Shown one piece after another: positions 6,801-10,192 of a stretch of 10,192 bases of DNA. A program made the position numbers and the translations under genes. Numbering within the stretch: the stretch's first letter is position 1; the number at the start of each line of letters is the position of its first letter. Source of the DNA: Candidatus Woesearchaeota archaeon (GTDB lineage Archaea > Nanobdellota > Nanobdellia > Woesearchaeales > WJIZ01); assembly GCA_018303575.1 (NCBI GenBank), contig JAGVXW010000053.1:1-10192 (forward strand). Reading direction: 5' to 3'. The notes under the pieces were generated by a model. It ran no database searches. It had not been told where the DNA came from and saw only the letters and a program-made list of their open reading frames with translations.

Positions 6801-6947
6801 GTGCACCTTGCCTGACGTATAGGGGGGGCCATCAAGAAAATAGTAGTTTTCCTTTCCCGTGTTGCGCTCCTTCGCCTTCTGCCAGGTCTTGTTGTCCTGC
6901 CAGAACTTCAGGATGCGCGGCTCGATCTCGGAAAAGTGGTAGTGCAT
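3816..6947 (-). CDS. ileS: Isoleucyl-tRNA synthetase
   Basis: This class I aminoacyl-tRNA synthetase charges tRNA-Ile. At 1043 residues it is a complete archaeal/eukaryal-type IleRS. The HIGH-type signature is HIGT at 49-52, after LDGPPYTSGKV. RAGYDMHGLPTE follows at 76-87. The CP1 editing domain, which clears mischarged valine, spans roughly 200-400, with TTTPWT at 215-220 and HCAPGCGPEDYE at 322-333. YPHDWRHHKP at 391-400 lacks the cysteines that many relatives have there. DVWVDAGSASW at 517-527 and KMSKS at 591-595 complete the Rossmann core. The rest is the helical anticodon-binding and C-terminal region. ATG 6947 has a TATA box about 26 bases upstream and no ribosome-binding site, so it is probably leaderless. 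Its stop overlaps that of nadA by convergent transcription. Confidence 0.97.
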   Translation of the reverse strand: MHYHFSEIEPRILKFWQDNKTWQKAKERNTGKENYYFLDGPPYTSGKVHIGTAWNKALKDCFIRYKRMRGSDIWDRAGYDMHGLPTENAAQKKLGLKTKEDIEAFGVEKFIEECKKLCVENMRLMNRDFIRLGVWMDFENAYQSISKEFIEGEWWLIKRAHEQGRLYEGLRTMTWDMESESALAKHELEYKTVVDPSIFLKFKLKGKDEFLIIWTTTPWTIPLNLAVMVNPDEDYVKAKVGDEVWIVANALANVFFGGVVDKQYTILETFKGEKMEGWRYEHPFYEELKPHFAPIHSASEKAHTVVLSTEYVDTSSGSGLVHCAPGCGPEDYEVGHANGLPPFNPIDEKGYFPESMGPFAGFRAKQDDLKIIDVIKQSGCLVAQNEVEHEYPHDWRHHKPVIFRATKQWFFKVEDLKEKMIAENRGIKWVPESAFNAFDSWLSNLRDNSISKQRYWGTPLPIWRNVKDPEDIIVIGSLKELEKLSGQKFDDLHISTLDEVEIKRWGKTYKRVPDILDVWVDAGSASWNCLDYPQKKKDFEDLFPADFILEGKDQIRGWFNLLMVASMIAIGKPSFKNVYMHGFVQDALGRKMSKSAGNYITPDEVIDKWGADSFRYYAIGGAKPGLDLNYNFEDLKGKHKNLAVLWNTHVYLLELCKTNYINPAKLTRLKQFSAEENFLLSRLQSTIKSVTKAYDEFRIDEVPALLEELYLQLSRTYIQLIRDKAALGSQEEKEIVAFTLYQALRDILRMFATIAPFISEEMYQHFRAAFQLPEESVHLLGWPEVSESLIDAELEQDFAAAGDVMQAILAAREKIQRGVRWPVKEAIVVCADPAIAERIRKSEKMILAQTHVKSLQVLPKLPAIKNIVRTDFKSLAPDFGEKAPQIISKLALEHADTILTHLEKEGVHKIKLGTELIELQRKHLLIERVSPQNLVEAQFRQGFVYLNSDLDERLLAEGYAREVTRRVQALRKKAGLERKDDIALILKVPEHLAKLLFSWQGIIKEKVGAVSLELLTSDPPKKPEHYAKETLKEHTAEIWLEKR

Positions 6948-6968
6948 GGCAAGCGAGAGCGCGGATGC

Positions 6969-6976
6969 TTTAAAAA
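6969..6976 (-). promoter_or_regulatory. TATA box of ileS
   Basis: The minus strand reads TTTTTAAA, centred about 26 bases before ATG 6947, which places the transcript start at the start codon. Confidence 0.6.
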
Positions 6977-7012
6977 GATTACTGGCGCCTCCGACCGGGG
7001 GAATATCAGGAT

Positions 7013-7028
7013 TAAGTTTATAAACTTA
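7013..7028 (+). promoter_or_regulatory. 16-bp palindrome containing the TATA box of the isochorismatase-like gene
   Basis: TAAGTTTATAAACTTA is a perfect palindrome. Its core TTTATAAA (7017-7024) is centred about 30 bases before ATG 7051, so a leader of only a few bases is expected. The symmetry could allow TBP to bind in either direction or could also be a repressor site. Confidence 0.6.
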
Positions 7029-7050
7029 TGAGTAGTAACTCAGGGAAACC

Positions 7051-7554
7051 ATGCTAGGCAGACCAAGAGAACGGGGATTGCTGATTATCGACATACAGGA
7101 GGAGTTCGTCGCGAGACTCTCCCCGGGAGAACGGGACGGACTCTCTGGCAACCAATATGAGGCCATCTCTGTAGCGAGGGAGAATGGGGTGCACATGTAC
7201 ATTGCGCAGCTTGGCACAGATTCGCCCGTCGTGGGCGAGATACACAGATGGACGCAGGGTGATGCAATCACGTATTATCGTTTTCATCCCGACGCTCTCA
7301 CCAATCAGGTGCTTTTGCAAACGCTGCATGAGGATGACATTGGCACCCTCGTCCTCACCGGCGTCAGCGCTGATCACCAGGTGCTTTGCACGGCGGAAAG
7401 CGCAAGGAGGCATCGCATCAGGGTCGCTTCGGCGCTCTCCCTTCTCGCCAATCTCCCTGAATATGGAAGGGTTGAGGAAGGTAAATTTGTGAGGGCCTTC
7501 GGGGAGAATATTCTGGGCTATCGTGACGTGCTCGACCTTCTCAGAAAACCTTAA
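7051..7554 (+). CDS. Isochorismatase-fold hydrolase relative with degenerate catalytic triad
   Basis: The 167-residue protein has the layout of the cysteine hydrolase (isochorismatase/nicotinamidase) family. A first strand ends in the catalytic aspartate (LLIIDIQEEF, Asp14), a middle segment corresponds to the lysine region, and LVLTGVSADHQVLCTAESA matches the family's TGV-T-D-x-C-V-x-x-TA segment. By that alignment the nucleophilic Cys position is Gln110 and a cysteine occurs three residues later (Cys113). The lysine position appears to be Arg77 (YYRFHPDAL). The enzyme may therefore be inactive, act differently, or use Cys113. ATG 7051 is used because the earlier ATG at 7028 hits a stop after nine codons. 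The gene ends 25 bases before purD and may be co-transcribed with it. The substrate is unknown. Confidence 0.8.
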   Translation: MLGRPRERGLLIIDIQEEFVARLSPGERDGLSGNQYEAISVARENGVHMYIAQLGTDSPVVGEIHRWTQGDAITYYRFHPDALTNQVLLQTLHEDDIGTLVLTGVSADHQVLCTAESARRHRIRVASALSLLANLPEYGRVEEGKFVRAFGENILGYRDVLDLLRKP

Positions 7555-7579
7555 GAAGCCCGCTATGCTGCCCTAGAAT

Positions 7580-9907
7580 ATGTCACGGGTCCTCCTCATC
7601 GGCAACGGCGCGCGGGAGCATGCGCTTGCTGAGGCCATTGTCCGGAGCGCTGAGAAGCCGGAACTCTTCTCCTTCATGAAAGCCCACAATCCGGGCATCG
7701 CCGCACTCTCGGAGGAAGTCCAGCTCGGAAGCTATGATGACATTCCGGGAATCGTCGCCTTTGCCCAGTCTGTCCAGCCCGACTTCGCGGTCATCGGCCC
7801 CGAAGACCCCCTCGGAAACGGCGTCGCGGACGCGCTGGAAAAAGCGGGAATCCCATGTGTGGGACCGAGAAAAGAGCTTGCGCGATTGGAGACCTCCAAG
7901 AGCTTCACGCGCCTGCTCATCGAGAAGCACAAGATCCATGGAAATCCTATGTTCAAAGTCTTTCAAAATATAAACGGAATCCGAGAGTTCCTCAAAACAA
8001 TAGGACCTTGCGTCATCAAGCCCGACGGCCTCACCGCAGGAAAGGGAGTGAAAGTCTGGGGCGACCATTTCCAATCCTCTGAGGAAGCGTTCGCTTACGC
8101 GAAAGAAGTGCTGGTCACGCATCCGGCGGTCGTCATCGAGGAAAAGCTGGATGGCGAGGAGTTCTCATTGATGTCGTTCACCGATGGCACAACGGTGCTA
8201 GACTGCCCCCCCGTGCAAGACCACAAAAGAGCGTTCGCCGGCGACAAGGGCCCGAATTGTTATTCATCTGATACGGAAGTATTAACTGAAAATGGCTGGA
8301 AACATTTTAATGAATTAAACAAAGAAGAGAAAGTAATGTCTTTTGATCCGAAGAGTATGTCCCTTCTGTATAAAACCCCAAAAAAAATCTACTGGATGAA
8401 ATATGGAGGGGATATGGTCCAGTTTAAACATCGGGAACTTGACCTTTTAGTTACGCCAAACCACAGGATGCTTGTAAGAGGTAGGAAATCAAGAAAGATT
8501 GAGGTAATAGAAGCTCAAAACCTTGTGGGAGAAAATGAAGTTTTTTTAACAGGCAGATGGGAAGGAAAATCTTCAAGATACTTTGAGATCGTAGCGTATG
8601 ACTATAAATTTAACAGAAAATTAAAAAAGCAAAGAATAAAGTTTGTGGATTGGATTAGGTTTATGGGATTATTTTTATCAGAGGGATACGTAGTAGACTC
8701 GAAAGATTGCCATAGGGTCTATATTTGTCAGACAAAGAAGTCCGGATATCTCTGTGAATTCGAGAAAATTTTGTCAAAATTACCATTTGGGCATACATAC
8801 TCAGAAAAAGACTCCAAATTTAGGATCAATTCCATACAACTTTCGAGGATACTTAAAAAGTACGGCGAGGCTAAACAAAAATACATCCCTGCGTATATCA
8901 AAAATTCTGAAGATAAAGATATCATCGAGTTTCTGAAAGCGTTTAGAATGGGAGATGGCAGCATTCATCTTAAAAATGAGAGATTTCATTCTGCCTCTAG
9001 AAGAATGATTGATGACCTCCAAGAATTAATAGTAAAGATTGGAAAGTCAGGGATAATCACAGTTGATAAAAGAAAAAGAATGGTAAATCCGATAAACAGA
9101 AAGCAGTACAAAGCAAACCCGGTATATTCTATCGAGATCAAACCTGCAGAAGTTGTGGGTATCAGGAAAAAAGACATTAAGAAAATAAGATATGAAGGTT
9201 ATATTGGATGTGTTGATATCTCTAATGGATTTGTTGTCGTAAGAAGAAATAATAGAGTCTCAATCTCTGGAAACACCGGAGGCATGGGCTCGTACTCGGA
9301 TGCGAATCACCTGCTTCCGTTTCTCAAAAAGGAGCATCTCAAAGAAGCCCATGAGATTACCGTAAGGATAGCTGAGGCGTTGAAAAAAGAGTTCGGCGCC
9401 TACAAGGGAGTGATGTACGGCGGCTTCATGCTGACAAAAAACGGTGTGAAGGTGATCGAGTACAACGCACGGCTGGGGGATCCGGAGGCGATGAACGTCC
9501 TGTCCATCCTGGAATCGGATTTCTGCGAGTTGTGCAGATCCATCATAACTGAGTCCTTGCATGAATATGGATTAAGATTCAAAAAACAGGCCACCGTCTG
9601 CAAATATGCGGTGCCGACAGGATATCCCGAGAAGCCGGTGAAGGGCGTGAAAATTGAGATTCCAGCGGACATCAAAGATGTGAGCTGCTATTATGCGTCA
9701 GTGGAACAAAAGGAAAATGGCCTCGCCCTTTTAGGAAGCCGCGCCGTGGCCTTTGTCGGCACGGGAAAAACGCTTGAAGAGGCGGAGAAGAAGGCCGAGT
9801 TCGCCGTCTCGCAAGTGAAAGGCCCGGTCTTCCACCGCGAGGACATCGGCACAAAAGAGCTGATTCAGAAACGCATCGACCACATGAAAAGGATTCAGCA
9901 TGGATAA
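7580..9907 (+). CDS. purD: Phosphoribosylamine-glycine ligase PurD, interrupted by an intein
   Basis: PurD joins phosphoribosylamine and glycine with ATP, the second step of purine synthesis. The 775-residue reading frame is a 436-residue PurD plus a 339-residue insert at residues 227-565. Host motifs are intact: LLIGNGAREHALAEA at the N-terminus, VIGPEDPLGNGVADALEKAG, VGPRKELARLETSKSFT, CVIKPDGLTAGKGV of the ATP-grasp domain, and IEYNARLGDPEAMNVL near the metal site. The conserved GDKGPN/TGGMG loop is split exactly by the insert after Asn226 and resumes at Thr566. Length after removal is typical of the family. ATG 7580 gives the standard start. No strong ribosome-binding site is seen. A weak TATA-like CCTTAAGA near 7552 could drive it separately, or it may be read through from the gene upstream. 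A folate gene overlaps its 3' end. Confidence 0.96.
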   Translation: MSRVLLIGNGAREHALAEAIVRSAEKPELFSFMKAHNPGIAALSEEVQLGSYDDIPGIVAFAQSVQPDFAVIGPEDPLGNGVADALEKAGIPCVGPRKELARLETSKSFTRLLIEKHKIHGNPMFKVFQNINGIREFLKTIGPCVIKPDGLTAGKGVKVWGDHFQSSEEAFAYAKEVLVTHPAVVIEEKLDGEEFSLMSFTDGTTVLDCPPVQDHKRAFAGDKGPNCYSSDTEVLTENGWKHFNELNKEEKVMSFDPKSMSLLYKTPKKIYWMKYGGDMVQFKHRELDLLVTPNHRMLVRGRKSRKIEVIEAQNLVGENEVFLTGRWEGKSSRYFEIVAYDYKFNRKLKKQRIKFVDWIRFMGLFLSEGYVVDSKDCHRVYICQTKKSGYLCEFEKILSKLPFGHTYSEKDSKFRINSIQLSRILKKYGEAKQKYIPAYIKNSEDKDIIEFLKAFRMGDGSIHLKNERFHSASRRMIDDLQELIVKIGKSGIITVDKRKRMVNPINRKQYKANPVYSIEIKPAEVVGIRKKDIKKIRYEGYIGCVDISNGFVVVRRNNRVSISGNTGGMGSYSDANHLLPFLKKEHLKEAHEITVRIAEALKKEFGAYKGVMYGGFMLTKNGVKVIEYNARLGDPEAMNVLSILESDFCELCRSIITESLHEYGLRFKKQATVCKYAVPTGYPEKPVKGVKIEIPADIKDVSCYYASVEQKENGLALLGSRAVAFVGTGKTLEEAEKKAEFAVSQVKGPVFHREDIGTKELIQKRIDHMKRIQHG
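8258..9274 (+). mobile_element. In-frame intein with LAGLIDADG homing endonuclease inside PurD
   Basis: The insert spans 339 residues, from Cys1 (codon 8258-8260) to Asn339 (codon 9272-9274), followed by host Thr as +1 nucleophile. Splicing blocks are visible. Block A is CYSSDTEVLTENGW at 1-14; block B is LLVTPNHRMLV with T66 and H69; block F is YIGCVDISNGF at 315-325; block G is VSISGN at 334-339. The central part carries two LAGLIDADG-type motifs, FMGLFLSEG at 135-143 (acidic Glu142) and FLKAFRMGDGS at 225-235 (Asp233), so an active homing endonuclease is plausible. Penultimate Gly338 replaces the usual His, and block F also lacks its usual His. The DNA is AT-rich: 16 of 60 bases are G or C at 8281-8340, against 38 of 60 at 7801-7860 in the host part. 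Confidence 0.95.
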
Positions 9908-10192
9908 AAGCTTCTCAAATAAAAAAGAATTACGGAAAGACTTTCTAAAAAGAAGAGAAGCCTTGAGCGAGAAGGAAGCGAGGGAAAGAAGCGTCTGCGT
10001 GATCCAGAAATTAAGAAGCGACCTGTATTTCAGGAAAGCAAGAACTATCCTCATCTACGTCTCAAAAGGGAAGGAGATATCCACGCATGACTTGATTAAG
10101 GAAGCTTCCAAAGAGAAAATTGTTTTAATTCCGAGACTGAGGGAGAAGAAATTGGAAGCAGTCAGATTCACGTCGTTTGACGACATGGCCAA
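9900..10192 (+). CDS. fthC: 5-formyltetrahydrofolate cyclo-ligase (5' part, continues past the right edge)
   Basis: The 97 visible codons match the N-terminal half of the 5-formyl-THF cyclo-ligase family (also called MTHFS or YgfA), normally near 190 residues. The enzyme uses ATP to turn 5-formyl-THF into 5,10-methenyl-THF. Recognisable segments are KKELRKDFLKRREALSEKEA at 8-27, where basic residues bind phosphate in relatives, TILIYVSKGKEISTHDLI at 49-66, and IVLIPRL followed by RFTSFDD. The C-terminal ATP-binding part lies outside the window. The start ATG overlaps the end of purD by eight bases, with AGGA six bases upstream, so the two are translated from one message. Pairing a one-carbon folate enzyme with a purine gene makes metabolic sense. 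Confidence 0.88.
   Translation, partial: MDKSFSNKKELRKDFLKRREALSEKEARERSVCVIQKLRSDLYFRKARTILIYVSKGKEISTHDLIKEASKEKIVLIPRLREKKLEAVRFTSFDDMA

Noticed and set aside
7028..7057. Earlier ATG for the isochorismatase-like gene
   Set aside because: This frame meets TAG after nine codons.
7051..7554. Nicotinamidase linked to nadA through NAD metabolism
   Set aside because: The Lys and Cys catalytic positions do not match, and nadA is separated from it by ileS on the other strand.
8258..9274. Insertion sequence or group I intron inside purD
   Set aside because: The insert is fully in frame, without stops, and carries protein-splicing blocks at both ends.
1..10192. tRNA, rRNA or CRISPR array
   Set aside because: I saw no cloverleaf-like segment, no rRNA-like sequence and no regularly spaced direct repeats on either strand; a covariance-model scan was not possible here.

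Overview
The window looks like a piece of an archaeal chromosome. Genes are preceded by TATA boxes about 26 bases before the expected transcript start, and several begin at or within a few bases of that point (leaderless). The ribosome-binding sites that do occur are of the GAGGTG/GGGGTGA type. The isoleucyl-tRNA synthetase and PurD are of archaeal style. A compact gene layout, a DPANN-like surface protein with Ig-like domains and an intein in a housekeeping gene would suit an uncultured (possibly DPANN-related) lineage, but the placement is inference.

Layout. Positions 1-914 (minus) hold the 5' part of a secreted, Asn/Thr/Ser-rich surface protein with Ig-like repeats; it runs off the left edge and starts with TTG. 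Positions 915-1253 hold its promoter and a doubtful small plus-strand ORF that may be frameshifted. Positions 1254-2054 (minus) encode an FTR1/EfeU-type iron permease with both REXXE motifs. The gap 2055-2273 holds the permease promoter with an overlapping dyad, two perfect tandem stem-loops and a T-rich terminator. Positions 2274-2678 (minus) encode a small exported or lipid-anchored cupredoxin with a complete CuA ligand set. A 94-base divergent promoter region leads to nadA (quinolinate synthase, 2773-3819, plus), which converges on ileS (3816-6947, minus) with overlapping stop codons. A second divergent promoter region serves ileS and an isochorismatase-fold protein (7051-7554, plus) whose catalytic triad appears degenerate. 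Next comes purD (7580-9907), interrupted in frame by a 339-residue intein with a LAGLIDADG-type endonuclease. The start of a 5-formyltetrahydrofolate cyclo-ligase gene overlaps the end of purD and runs off the right edge.

How they fit together. The permease and the copper protein, adjacent on the same strand, suggest an iron-oxidation-coupled uptake module (inference). PurD and the folate enzyme form a purine / one-carbon operon, possibly together with the isochorismatase-like gene. NadA supplies NAD precursor. The most striking object is the PurD intein: it sits exactly in the conserved GPN/TGGMG loop, is far more AT-rich than its host gene, and lacks both histidines that usually assist C-terminal cleavage.
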